The position numbers and the translations under genes were made by a program. The notes under the pieces are model-generated. The model did not search any database. It was given only the letters and a program-made list of their open reading frames with translations, and was not told the origin of the DNA. From a virus, in the IMG/VR virus record IMGVR_UViG_3300044646_001569, positions 1 to 26,681 of that record: a DNA stretch of 26,681 nucleotides, one strand, 5' to 3'. Position 1 is the first letter of the stretch; each line of letters starts with the position of its first letter. This document shows, piece after piece, positions 13,187 to 21,319 of this stretch.

Positions 13187-16100
13187 ATGGCCAACTGCAA
13201 CTGCTGCGGCTGCATTGTTGTTGACGTGCTGCACAAGTACGCATACGGCAACTCACGCTACACGTTCTCGGCCGTTCAGTCGCTGCTCACGCAAGGCGGC
13301 ACTCTGATTGACTGCAGCGCCGTGGCACACCCGTCAACGGTCACGACATCGCGGGCGTGGTCCGTGGATGCGTATGAGATTTTCGGGCAGATCACGGGCA
13401 CGGCCACCGGCGGAAGTTCGTCGTTTGACCTCGGGGCATTTAGCGTACGCATCGGAGCGACGTGGAGCCCTGTGCCGGGGCGAGAGACAGGCAACGCCTA
13501 CATCTACGACGAAGAGCATCCGCCGACGCAGGCGGAGAAAAACGTCGCGGCGTCCGTGTCGCTTTTTGGGACAACGCAAGCCACGGCCAGAGGCGAGCTT
13601 ATAGCGCGTGACGCGCCTGAGGGCTTTGCGGATTCGTGGATGATTTATTTTGACCCGGAAGATCCGCAGACGCTCAATACGACGAATTGGCCCAATTCAC
13701 TAGAGCCCACGCGCGGCTATTACCTAGGCTTTAGCGGCGTGGGGGCGCACTACATTCGCTCGCCATACTTTGTTGACGTTCAGGCGTCTATCGTTGAATC
13801 GCTGGATTTCGGCTCACCGCTTGATCCGTACAGCGGCGACTTCAAACCGTTTCTGGTCAGGGCCTTAAGCGACCTGCCCGAGCCGGCAGGCGACGTTGCC
13901 ACCCTCGCTGGAACTCGATCCCTCCCGGCCCACCCAGGCACGCCGCTCAACGACTTTATAGAGCGGCCGTTGGAGGAGCTGGAGTCGGTCGTCATCTACG
14001 CCGAATCGGTTTCGCTTCAGCCACTCGCGGCCGGCAACGAACTGGCCTGGGCCGCGCACCTGCCGGGCGTTAGCGGTTACTCTGGAAACACCCCGCCCAA
14101 CACAGAAGGTTTTGACTCTAAAAGGTCGTTGGAGTTTCAAGGCCAGACGATGCTGATCGTCGCCGGCCACATCTATTCCGGCTTCAGCACTCCAGCCGGC
14201 CTCGACGTTGGGATTGTGTGCCTGGCGAGCGGCACGGCGGAGGAGGTTCCGGCGAATGGCTTTTGCACTGCATTTGCGAGCCGCGGGCCTGCTTCGATTC
14301 CTTCGTCATACAACGGCCAGAACGCGGCGAAGTCTCACGCGACCTACTATCGCGACGGCGTCGAAGTGCTTGCGGCAGTCAATCCGACGCAAGAGGCAAT
14401 CAATGCGGCAACCAAGGCCGAGGGCTCGTATCTCGTCGTGACGGTGCCTGCTGAGGATCCATGGGAAGGCTCAGGCCCAGACTTCAGGCGATGGAACCCA
14501 GGGTTCCATAAGGCCTATTCGTCTTTTATTCGCGACATCACGAAACCGGCCGTTGGATACACGGTCCCAAACGATCTGTTCTGGGAGCTCGATTTTTTTG
14601 GCCAGCCGAAATATCTTCCAGCCGGCCGTGTTGTCTCCACTGAGCCGCTATCTGGCAAGCGCCCGGGATATAACGTCACCGGCAAGCAATACCTGTGCGA
14701 GCCAGACGAGCGGGCAGATGGATTCTTTGCGAGGCCGAGCAGTCGGGTTGCATTCCGCGATGCGGCCAGCGGAGCGTACATCTCAGGGCCGGGGGATTAC
14801 ACACTCAGCCCCTATTTCAGCCTGGCGTTTCTCGCGGAATGGAATATCGGTGTTTTGGCGACGAGCGACGAGGCTGGAAACGCCCCGCTCGGTATTCCAG
14901 CGGTGCCATGGAAGTCGCACCAAATCCCCGCCGACGACCATCGCGGCGCAGTGGCAACGCTTACGGACGTTGGCCTGCAGACGTGCGAATACTGGCGGGC
15001 GCGAAGGCAGTCAGAAAAGGTGTCGTCTGTCACGCTGACGTTTGATCGCAAGATTGACCCAGAAGGCGTCGATGTCGGCCAGTTCACGCTCACGAAATGG
15101 CTGCCCGACGGCACGCAGGAAGACGTGGATGGCATTGAGGTCGAGGCAGTTGGCGACGGCAGCCGGGAGTGGAAGGTCACGGTGCCGACCGCCGCTCAAG
15201 AAGAGCGAATGTTCTTGGTGCTGAAGTACGACCCGGCAGGCGATGTCTTCACCGACGACATTGTGACCATTGAGCTCTCGTCGATTGATCGCCGCCCTGA
15301 GCAGGGGCGAGTCAAAACAATCTACGTCTACCCGGACCCTGAAGATCCAGAGCAGACCAAGCGTTCGTACTGGGGGCGACCTCTTGGCGAAAGCGATGGT
15401 TCAGTCGGATACCACGACATCGAAGAGGGGGATCCGCCAGTAGACCTAGCCGGGTTTCCCTACGATCCAGAGCCGTGCGTGCTTGCGGCTCGAACGTCGT
15501 GGCTGATGGCCGACGAAAGCGGGTGGCCGCGGCTCATCGACACGAGCTCGACGACCGGGCCGTATGCCATCGGGCGAGTGGCAAGCCTCTCCGGGACAGT
15601 GACGCTCGGCAAGACTGCCTTTGAGAATGCCTCCAAAAAGCTGTCCACAGTATCGGCGTCGGCGACCGTGACCGTTCCTGTGACAATCGGCGAGTATTCG
15701 CCGCGACTGATCCGCGACGGCTACGTGCCGGGCGTGCCGCCGCTTACGTCGCCGCCTCCTGGGCATTCGTATTTCGGACTGACGACCACAATCGATCCCT
15801 GCCCGCCGGCCAGCCTTTCGGCGTGCGTCGCGCCGTCGGCGGCCCAACTACACGCTTCCGCGATCCGCTGCGACGAGGACATCGACGGCTTCGAGGTAGA
15901 ACTCGTCGCGTACCAGGGCAATGCCGAGGCCGATTTTACGAAGACGGATTACGGCAACGTCGGCGACTTTTCCGTCGTTCCGACCAATAGCGAAGCAAGT
16001 CCAGCAACAACCACGGCCGCAATACTCCTCGCCAAAGACGGCGGGCCGATGTCGTTTGCCAAGACGCTCCAGGGCGAGACGCTACCGCAGAACGTCTGGA

Positions 16101-17098
16101 TGGCCGTCGAGTCGGTGCGCGGGGCCGAGCTGCCAATCCGCGAAGCCGTTTCGCGCCCACCCGACGCCGTGCGGACGAGCGGCGACTATGAGGGCGAGTG
16201 GTATCGCGTGCGATACACGTTTGAGAATGAGACGTATTCGCAGGCCGAGGTATTGGAGTGGGAGCCGATACTGGTCGCTATGCCGGACGTGCAACGAGCC
16301 GACGGCACAATAGTAAACGGACCTGTTGGCGGCTTTTACGATCCTGAAGAAATTGAATTCCTGCCAGGCGACAAATATGCGGGGGGCAGCTTTCATGCTC
16401 CGTCGATGGTCGGAAAGCTAATCCCCTGGTGGCTCTATCGTCGCCCGCCGGAAGTGTGGCCTGATGACTGGTCTGTAATTCGCCACGAAGATAGCGGCGT
16501 CGTCCGGCAGTTGTCGGGCGGAGCGATTACGCAGACGGGCCTACAAGCGTGTTTGTCTGCGTGGCGAGATCATCGCACGTATCCGGCACTCAAGACAACG
16601 ACGCTTGGTGATCTGTCGCTGGCGATCTCGGTGCGCGTCACATTGCGAGCCGATGTCGATTACGTGGATTGGCAGCTAGAGCCGCAGCTTTTCGCTACGG
16701 TAAGCGGAGACGCGAATTGGGCTGAGTTGTACGAGTACGAAGACGATGCTTTATTGCAGGGCCAGTTAGGTCCAAACTGGATTGCGTCGCGAGGCACAAC
16801 CAACGGAGGGGCGTTCATTGGCGGCGCTTCGTCCGACCCAGGCGAGTACGAGCGGCAGTCACCGTACAAGCAAGGGTTTGCACTGCTTGGCGGCCTCGCC
16901 GCATGGCAAAAGCTTGAAGACGCCACGGAGGCCGATTCTCGCAGTGTCACGCACCAGTTTTGCGCCGACATCTCCGACGTGCTCGTGCTCAACAAGTTCC
17001 AAGAGGAGCAGCTGGCGGAAGGCGAGGACGTGATGATTCGGGCGGCTGGAATACCAGACGGCACGCGGACGTGGTATTGGCGGATTCGGAAGACGTAG
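13187..17098 (+). CDS. Large tail-tip/host-interaction protein, 1303 aa
   Basis: The largest gene in the window. ATG at 13187, 2 nt after the previous stop. It starts with a Cys cluster (MANCNCCGCIVVDV), then long beta-rich sequence. An Ig-like stretch is visible near residues 610-690 (SVTLTFDRKIDPEGVDVGQFTLT...REWKVTVPTAAQE). The C-terminal end is YWRIRKT. There are many Trp/Tyr/Pro-rich loops. Size and position (after hub-like proteins, before accessory genes) match a central tail-tip or receptor-binding protein, although I do not see the gpJ fibronectin arrangement. Codon use is more AT-tolerant than in neighbouring sugar genes. The sugar genes may modify this or the tail surface, but that is conjecture. 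Confidence 0.6.
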   Translation: MANCNCCGCIVVDVLHKYAYGNSRYTFSAVQSLLTQGGTLIDCSAVAHPSTVTTSRAWSVDAYEIFGQITGTATGGSSSFDLGAFSVRIGATWSPVPGRETGNAYIYDEEHPPTQAEKNVAASVSLFGTTQATARGELIARDAPEGFADSWMIYFDPEDPQTLNTTNWPNSLEPTRGYYLGFSGVGAHYIRSPYFVDVQASIVESLDFGSPLDPYSGDFKPFLVRALSDLPEPAGDVATLAGTRSLPAHPGTPLNDFIERPLEELESVVIYAESVSLQPLAAGNELAWAAHLPGVSGYSGNTPPNTEGFDSKRSLEFQGQTMLIVAGHIYSGFSTPAGLDVGIVCLASGTAEEVPANGFCTAFASRGPASIPSSYNGQNAAKSHATYYRDGVEVLAAVNPTQEAINAATKAEGSYLVVTVPAEDPWEGSGPDFRRWNPGFHKAYSSFIRDITKPAVGYTVPNDLFWELDFFGQPKYLPAGRVVSTEPLSGKRPGYNVTGKQYLCEPDERADGFFARPSSRVAFRDAASGAYISGPGDYTLSPYFSLAFLAEWNIGVLATSDEAGNAPLGIPAVPWKSHQIPADDHRGAVATLTDVGLQTCEYWRARRQSEKVSSVTLTFDRKIDPEGVDVGQFTLTKWLPDGTQEDVDGIEVEAVGDGSREWKVTVPTAAQEERMFLVLKYDPAGDVFTDDIVTIELSSIDRRPEQGRVKTIYVYPDPEDPEQTKRSYWGRPLGESDGSVGYHDIEEGDPPVDLAGFPYDPEPCVLAARTSWLMADESGWPRLIDTSSTTGPYAIGRVASLSGTVTLGKTAFENASKKLSTVSASATVTVPVTIGEYSPRLIRDGYVPGVPPLTSPPPGHSYFGLTTTIDPCPPASLSACVAPSAAQLHASAIRCDEDIDGFEVELVAYQGNAEADFTKTDYGNVGDFSVVPTNSEASPATTTAAILLAKDGGPMSFAKTLQGETLPQNVWMAVESVRGAELPIREAVSRPPDAVRTSGDYEGEWYRVRYTFENETYSQAEVLEWEPILVAMPDVQRADGTIVNGPVGGFYDPEEIEFLPGDKYAGGSFHAPSMVGKLIPWWLYRRPPEVWPDDWSVIRHEDSGVVRQLSGGAITQTGLQACLSAWRDHRTYPALKTTTLGDLSLAISVRVTLRADVDYVDWQLEPQLFATVSGDANWAELYEYEDDALLQGQLGPNWIASRGTTNGGAFIGGASSDPGEYERQSPYKQGFALLGGLAAWQKLEDATEADSRSVTHQFCADISDVLVLNKFQEEQLAEGEDVMIRAAGIPDGTRTWYWRIRKT

Positions 17099-17106
17099 GC
17101 CTTCCA

Positions 17107-17140
17107 CCCCCTGCGGCCGGCTCGACACGCCCCGTACCCT
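17107..17140 (+). promoter_or_regulatory. Candidate late promoter, CCCCCTGCGG copy 3
   Basis: CCCCCTGCGG at 17107-17116, 18-nt spacer, TACCCT at 17135-17140, 6 nt before the ATG at 17147. The clearest copy: spacer length and TAnnnT element fit a promoter, in a 48-bp gap that separates the structural genes from the GT71-like gene. The mRNA would start at or within one or two bases of the ATG, i.e. leaderless. Inferred. Confidence 0.5.
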
Positions 17141-17146
17141 AGCGGC

Positions 17147-18049
17147 ATGTCCCCCTTTCGCCTGGCCCTCGCCGACCGGCTCGACCACCCGCCGCTCCTG
17201 GTGCCGCCGATCCGCGAGCTCCGCGGCGTGGTCATCGTGGCCGGCGGCGACCTCTACAGCCGTCTGGCGTTCCACCTGATCACCGCCCTCCGCGGCCTCG
17301 GCTGCCGGCTGCCCGTCGAGCTCTGGCACTTCTCGCACGAGATGCCCGACGCGATCCGCGGCGTGTTCGCCCCCGAGCCCGGCGTGCGGCTGGTGGACGT
17401 TGGCCAGTTCTGTCGCGAGCGTGGGATCGCTACGCGGGCCGTGGCGGGCCGATCCGCCCAGCACTCGGGGTGGTGGCTCAAGTCGTTCGCCCTCGCTCAC
17501 ACGGGCTTCGCCGAGGCCCTGCTGATCGACGCCGACAACGTGCCGGTCACCAACCCGACCTACCTGTTTCACGACAAGAACTACGAACGGGCCGGCGCGA
17601 TGTTCTGGGCCGACTTGCCGCCCAGCCGTGAGCGTGGCCAGTGGGTGCCCGAGGGCGCGTGGCGGGCCGTGGGCCTGGAGCCCGTGCCCGGGGCGCGGCC
17701 GTTCGAGTCGGGCCAGATCCTCGTGGATCGCCGCAAGCATTACGCCGCCCTCGACGTGGCCCTCTGCCTGAACGACTGGAGCGACGAGGTCTACCAGTTC
17801 GTGTACGGCGACAAGGACACGTTCCTCCTAGCGTGGCACCTCTGCGGGCACCGCTACCACCTGCCGCCGCGCAATCCCGTCTGGCGGCATCCTGCCATTT
17901 GCCAGCACGACAGCGACGGCAACCTCGTCTTCCAGCACGCCTGCCAGGGCAAGGCCGAGCTTGCCAACGGTGCGATCATCAAGTCGCTGATCAATCGCCG
18001 GTTCGCACCGGACGCCAAGGCCGAATACGACCGCCGGCTCGCAGGGTAG
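17147..18049 (+). CDS. GT71-like (mannosyltransferase-type) glycosyltransferase
   Basis: 300 residues. A GT-A nucleotide-sugar fold: GVVIVAGGDLYSRLAFHLITAL, LPVELWHF, then WWLKSFALAHTGFAEALLIDADNVPV (DADN, DxD type, about residues 128-131), ESGQILVDRRKH (near 187) and VYGDKDTFLLAWH (near 221). These three blocks are the arrangement of putative alpha-mannosyltransferase (Mannosyl_trans3/GT71) proteins of fungi and some bacteria and phages. It likely adds a hexose to a virion protein or glycan together with the GT2 enzyme at 5097, but the substrate is not visible. Codon bias is like the 3492 and 22174 genes. Followed after 4 nt by the next gene. Confidence 0.75.
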   Translation: MSPFRLALADRLDHPPLLVPPIRELRGVVIVAGGDLYSRLAFHLITALRGLGCRLPVELWHFSHEMPDAIRGVFAPEPGVRLVDVGQFCRERGIATRAVAGRSAQHSGWWLKSFALAHTGFAEALLIDADNVPVTNPTYLFHDKNYERAGAMFWADLPPSRERGQWVPEGAWRAVGLEPVPGARPFESGQILVDRRKHYAALDVALCLNDWSDEVYQFVYGDKDTFLLAWHLCGHRYHLPPRNPVWRHPAICQHDSDGNLVFQHACQGKAELANGAIIKSLINRRFAPDAKAEYDRRLAG

Positions 18050-18053
18050 CGCG

Positions 18054-18341
18054 ATGCCTCGCCGCCAACGCAAGCAGCGGACGGTCTACGTTGGCGACCA
18101 GCGGTGGAAGATCCTCCGCAAGCGACTTCGTAACGACGACGGCCAGTGCGACTACAACGCCAAGACGATCCGCATCGCCGACACGCTCCACGGCGTTGAC
18201 CTCTTAGATACCCTGCTTCATGAGTTGATTCACGCCCGGTGGCCAGACCTGAGCGAGGAAGCCGTCGCGGAGTTTTCCGAGACCCTGTCGGGCGTGCTCG
18301 ATGCCGAGGGGTTCCGGCAGCCCGACGACCATGAGGAGTGA
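18054..18341 (+). CDS. Mini zincin-like metallopeptidase domain protein
   Basis: 95 residues. LDTLLHELIHARWPDLSEE contains HExxH (H56, E57, H60) in a helix, preceded by a beta hairpin (QCDYNAKTIRIADT) and followed by a helix with Glu residues (EEAVAEFSETL) that could supply the third ligand. This is a minimal SprT/WSS-type zinc-metallopeptidase shape common in small phage genomes. No substrate is apparent. The N-terminus is very basic (MPRRQRKQRTVYV). The ATG at 18054 follows cagggtagcgcg, weak ribosome site; four nt after the GT71-like gene, so likely coupled. Confidence 0.7.
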   Translation: MPRRQRKQRTVYVGDQRWKILRKRLRNDDGQCDYNAKTIRIADTLHGVDLLDTLLHELIHARWPDLSEEAVAEFSETLSGVLDAEGFRQPDDHEE

Positions 18342-18344
18342 CGC

Positions 18345-18596
18345 GTGGGCAAGGCCAAAGGCGACATCATCGACGAGGTGCTCGGCAACATTAGCGAGCG
18401 GCAGTCACAGGCGTGGTATCAGCGGATCGCCCCCGAGCACGCCGACACGCTGCGGCAGATCAAAGACGCCTACCTTGCGGGCCGGTTCGGCAAGCAAAAG
18501 AAGCCGGCGGCCGAGGCGATCGCACGGACGCTGAAAGATCGCGGCATTGCCGCCGTCCAATTTCAGGGGGTGCTCGCATGGCTCGAAAGAGCGTAG
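18345..18596 (+). CDS. Small helical, HTH-like protein
   Basis: 83 residues from a GTG at 18345, three nt after the previous stop, with ggagtgac before it. Helix order: GDIIDEVLGNIS, AWYQRIAPEHADTLRQIKDAYLAGRF, PAAEAIARTLKDRGI, AAVQFQGVLAWLERA. The last two helices ('AEAIARTLKDRGI..VQFQGVLAWLER') resemble a winged or tri-helical DNA-binding unit in small phage proteins. Possibly a terminase-small-subunit-like or regulatory protein, but neither is proven. Its end overlaps the start of the phosphoesterase gene by 19 nt. Confidence 0.55.
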   Translation: MGKAKGDIIDEVLGNISERQSQAWYQRIAPEHADTLRQIKDAYLAGRFGKQKKPAAEAIARTLKDRGIAAVQFQGVLAWLERA

Positions 18597-19777
18597 TCGC
18601 GGAGGTTGCCGCCCAGATCAACGGCGACAAAGGCCTGACCATCGAAGAGGTTTCCAAAAAGGAGACCGCCGACGGCCTGGAAGTGAAGAGCGTTTCGGCT
18701 CGCATCCGCACCGTCGAGGATCTGCTGCGGCACATCGAGGCCGACCTGACCAAGTTTGAGATTGCCACCAGCGAGGCGACCAAGTGGGAAGGGCTGACCG
18801 CAGACCGCGAGACGGGCGAGCCGGTTGTCACTGAGCTACACCGCGTGCACGTTCGGCTACGCCCGAAGGCCGGGCCGGGCATCCGCGAGGCGGTCGAGGC
18901 GATGATCGCGGGAGCCGCTGCCTCGGGCCGCATCGGCAAGCCCAAGGCCAAGGCAGCGAAGGCCAAACGTGACGGCGTCTGGCAGGTGCTCGTCGTGGCA
19001 GATCCGCATTTCGGCAAATACGCCTGGGGCAAGACGACGGGCGGCGACGACTACGACCTCGATCATGCCGACCGCCTGGTGCGAGACGCCGGGCTGCGGC
19101 TCATCGACGCTGGCGACCGTCAAGAGCCAGCCCGGCGGACGATTGCCTTCCTTGGCGACGTGTATCACTACGACACGCCCGACGCGAAGACGACGCGCGG
19201 CACGCAGCTAGAGCGTGACGGCCGCCTCGAAAAGATGATCGAGACCGGGACGGCCGCAGCCACCTACCTCGTCGATCGGTCTGCGGAGACCTGCCCAACC
19301 GACGTGGTCTGCGTCCCGGGCAATCACGATGAGACGATGACCGCGTGGTTTCGCCTGCTATTGGCCACGCACTTCAAGGCCGACAAGCGGGTGACGATCC
19401 ACGAAACCTACACGCACAGGCAGTACCTGGAGCACGCCGGCAACCTCATCGGATTCGCTCACGGCGACAAGGCTCGCGGCAAGCTGCCGTCGCTCATGGC
19501 ACTGGAGGTGCCCGACGCCTGGAGCCGCTGCCGCTATCGCGAGTTCCACACGGGCCACCTTCACAAGCAAGCGGCGCGCATGCGGCGAGTGATCGACACG
19601 GACGGCATCGACACGGTTGACGGCGTGGTCGTGCGGATCGCACCGGCTCTGTGCCCGCCCGATGACTGGCATTCGCAGGAAGGCTACCTCGGATCACGGC
19701 AGGCGATGGAGACGTGGTTCTACGCCCCCGGCGGCGGACTCGCCGGCATGCTCGTCGCCGGTGCCGCTCGTGCTTGA
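18578..19777 (+). CDS. Calcineurin-like metallophosphoesterase
   Basis: 399 residues; I chose the ATG at 18578, inside the end of the previous gene, because it is preceded by ttcaggggg. The N-terminal 130 residues are helical/charged (a linker ending in basic GKPKAKAAKAKR). The catalytic part carries all the metallophosphoesterase motifs: VVADPHFGK (about 140), FLGDVYHYD (about 191), PGNHDE (about 247), AHGD (about 294) and TGHLHK (about 326), which bind two metals. Members hydrolyse phosphodiesters; phage ones are often DNA/RNA nucleases or phosphatases. The N-terminal extension, also basic, might bind nucleic acid. All ligand residues are intact so it should be active. Position in the late operon is unusual. 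Confidence 0.85.
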   Translation: MARKSVVAEVAAQINGDKGLTIEEVSKKETADGLEVKSVSARIRTVEDLLRHIEADLTKFEIATSEATKWEGLTADRETGEPVVTELHRVHVRLRPKAGPGIREAVEAMIAGAAASGRIGKPKAKAAKAKRDGVWQVLVVADPHFGKYAWGKTTGGDDYDLDHADRLVRDAGLRLIDAGDRQEPARRTIAFLGDVYHYDTPDAKTTRGTQLERDGRLEKMIETGTAAATYLVDRSAETCPTDVVCVPGNHDETMTAWFRLLLATHFKADKRVTIHETYTHRQYLEHAGNLIGFAHGDKARGKLPSLMALEVPDAWSRCRYREFHTGHLHKQAARMRRVIDTDGIDTVDGVVVRIAPALCPPDDWHSQEGYLGSRQAMETWFYAPGGGLAGMLVAGAARA

Positions 19778-20513
19778 CGCTGACTACATAACGGCAGCAG
19801 AGCACCGGGCTCGTCGATTCTCCGGTGCGTACACGGGCACCAGCGGCACGCTCGCCGCCGATGTCCTTCGATTGATCCACGAAAGGAAAGCTATGACCGC
19901 AGCGTTCGACCAGTTGGAAGCCGACAACCAAACCCTTCGCGAGGCCGTTGCCGCCCGCATGGAAGCGACCGATCCCGCCGATCCGAAGCATCGAGGCTAC
20001 ACGCCGATGGCCGCTTCTTTGGCCGGATGCAAGCCGGCGCAGGAAGCCGCGGCTCGGTGCTTCGACACGACCGTCGATCCGGTGCCCAGCGACGCCGCCG
20101 ACTCTGACACGCCCAGCATTCCCGACGACTGGATTCTTCGCGGGCACCGCGAGCTCGAAGGGCAGCGACTGCGTGGCGATAGCCTGCGGGCTGTCACTCC
20201 CGACGTGCCGGCTGGGTGGAGGACGCACACGCTCCCAAAGGCCGACGACGTGAGCCCGTCGGAGCGGCTGCTCCTCGATGCCGCTGCCGCCGTCCGAGAC
20301 CGCCGGAAGAAGTACGGGCCGCCGCTGGAACACTTCCGCGTCACGGTCGCCCTGGTCAACGCCGCCTTCGGGACTTCGTTCCGCCCCGAGGACTGGGCGA
20401 CGATCATGCAGCTGGACAAGATCGCTCGCAGCAGAGGCCCCGACGACCATCCCGATAACGACATCGACGCTGCCGGCTACGCCGCCTGCCGGGCCGAGTG
20501 TCGCCATCCATAG
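19770..20513 (+). CDS. DUF6378-type phage protein
   Basis: 247 residues from a GTG at 19770 (also possible: GTG 19761, or ATG 19893 behind gaaaggaaagct, which would give 206 aa). I take the longer form since its start region (ITAAEHRARRFSGAYTGTSGTLAADVLRLI) looks coding and continues into a coiled coil (FDQLEADNQTLREAVAARM). The C-terminal domain has RRKKYGPPLEHFRVTVALVN, FRPEDWATIMQLDKIAR and HPDNDIDAAGYAA, the pattern of phage DUF6378 proteins, which are not functionally characterised but resemble MazG-like nucleotide-related helical enzymes. The DN and D residues after a His may coordinate metal. Overlaps the phosphoesterase end by 8 nt. Confidence 0.7.
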   Translation: MLDADYITAAEHRARRFSGAYTGTSGTLAADVLRLIHERKAMTAAFDQLEADNQTLREAVAARMEATDPADPKHRGYTPMAASLAGCKPAQEAAARCFDTTVDPVPSDAADSDTPSIPDDWILRGHRELEGQRLRGDSLRAVTPDVPAGWRTHTLPKADDVSPSERLLLDAAAAVRDRRKKYGPPLEHFRVTVALVNAAFGTSFRPEDWATIMQLDKIARSRGPDDHPDNDIDAAGYAACRAECRHP

Positions 20514-20553
20514 CCCCTCCGTTTTGCCCCCCTCTGGCGGCGACCCTAGGGGC

Positions 20554-20793
20554 GTGATCGCTCACGCCCACTTTCGCCGAGGCGGTGCAGACGGCCGCGA
20601 GCCGATCGCGGCCCCGGGCGACATCACGTCGATTGCGGCGAACTACACGCCACAGCAGCAGTTCTGGGGCAAGGTGACGAGCAAGCGCCCCGCCAGGCAT
20701 TCCAAGGCGGACATCGAGCTCGCCGCGTTTCGCGCGGGCGTAAAGCCGGCCGCCCTCCTTCAGGCCATCAACGCGGGGCTCGTCAATGGCTGA
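20554..20793 (+). CDS. Hypothetical small protein, 79 aa
   Basis: A GTG at 20554 after ccctagggg starts a 79-aa protein: a short basic start (MIAHAHFRRGGADGREP), AAPGDITSIAANYTPQQQFW, then a helical end (SKADIELAAFRAGVKPAALLQAINAGL). 'AFRAGVKPAALLQAINAG' looks like a small helix-turn-helix. No family known to me. The stop overlaps the ATG of the next gene (ATGGCTGA), so it is likely part of the operon. Upstream 40 bp (20514-20553) is C-rich but lacks the CCCCCTGCGG motif exactly. Confidence 0.5.
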   Translation: MIAHAHFRRGGADGREPIAAPGDITSIAANYTPQQQFWGKVTSKRPARHSKADIELAAFRAGVKPAALLQAINAGLVNG

Positions 20794-21319
20794 GACGCTC
20801 ACGGACGCACTGACCGGCACGATCCGCACGACGCTCTCGTGGACGCGGCTCGACACGCAAGAGGTCGGGTCGATCACGAACCGCAAGACCGTGTCGGGCT
20901 CCTACACAATCACCGACGGCGACGGGCCGGGCGAGGCGGATCTCGTGTTTGCCGATGCCCGCACGATCCCGGCCAACTCCATCGAGTCGTTCGACCTGCT
21001 CAACCTCACGCAGCAGTCGCTCGGCGTGACGGTGCCGTTCACCTTCCGGCAGCTGCGGGCCATCCGCGTGGCGAACACCACGACGACGCCGGGCCGTCGG
21101 CTCCTGGTAGGCGTGGATCCCGGGCGACCGACCGTCGTTTACGCGGCCGAGGTCGGCCCCGGCTCGGAGTGGTTTTCCGTGAATCAGACCGACTCGTGGG
21201 AGGTCACCGAGGCCAATAGCGTGATCCGCATCGCGAATCCCAACGGGGCCGCGGTCACCTACGAACTGTATTTGTTCGGCACCTCGACGGCAGCGGGAGG
21301 CAGCGGCAGTGGCAGCTAG
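20786..21319 (+). CDS. Beta-rich virion protein, paralogue 1 (head-fibre/decoration-like)
   Basis: 177 residues; ATG overlaps the previous stop. Beta-strand-rich, Thr/Val-rich with pairs such as TVSGSYTITDGDGPGEADLVF, ESFDLLNLTQQSLG, FRQLRAIRVANTTT and VIRIANPNGAAVTYELYLFG. It shares its overall order with the next gene (DGTGDDQAN / DGDGPGEAD; IRVANTTTTPGRRLLVG / LLVKNRSTAASLSVGG; IRIANPNGAAVTYELYLFG / IAITNNGAAAADVELYVVG). The C-terminus is Gly/Ser-rich. These features suggest a jelly-roll-like virion or fibre subunit. The stop overlaps the following gene's start region. Confidence 0.55.
   Translation: MAETLTDALTGTIRTTLSWTRLDTQEVGSITNRKTVSGSYTITDGDGPGEADLVFADARTIPANSIESFDLLNLTQQSLGVTVPFTFRQLRAIRVANTTTTPGRRLLVGVDPGRPTVVYAAEVGPGSEWFSVNQTDSWEVTEANSVIRIANPNGAAVTYELYLFGTSTAAGGSGSGS

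Noticed and set aside
20278-20553. Longer form of the 20554 gene reading from 20278
   Set aside because: That stretch is an out-of-frame reading of the DUF6378 gene with low-complexity Ser/Arg/Thr sequence; coding evidence starts at the GTG 20554.
20526-20556. Fourth copy of the CCCCCTGCGG promoter element (GCCCCCCTCTGGCGG before the 20554 gene)
   Set aside because: It has an insertion inside the decamer and lacks the 18-nt spacing to a TAnnnT element; similarity is probably due to C-richness.
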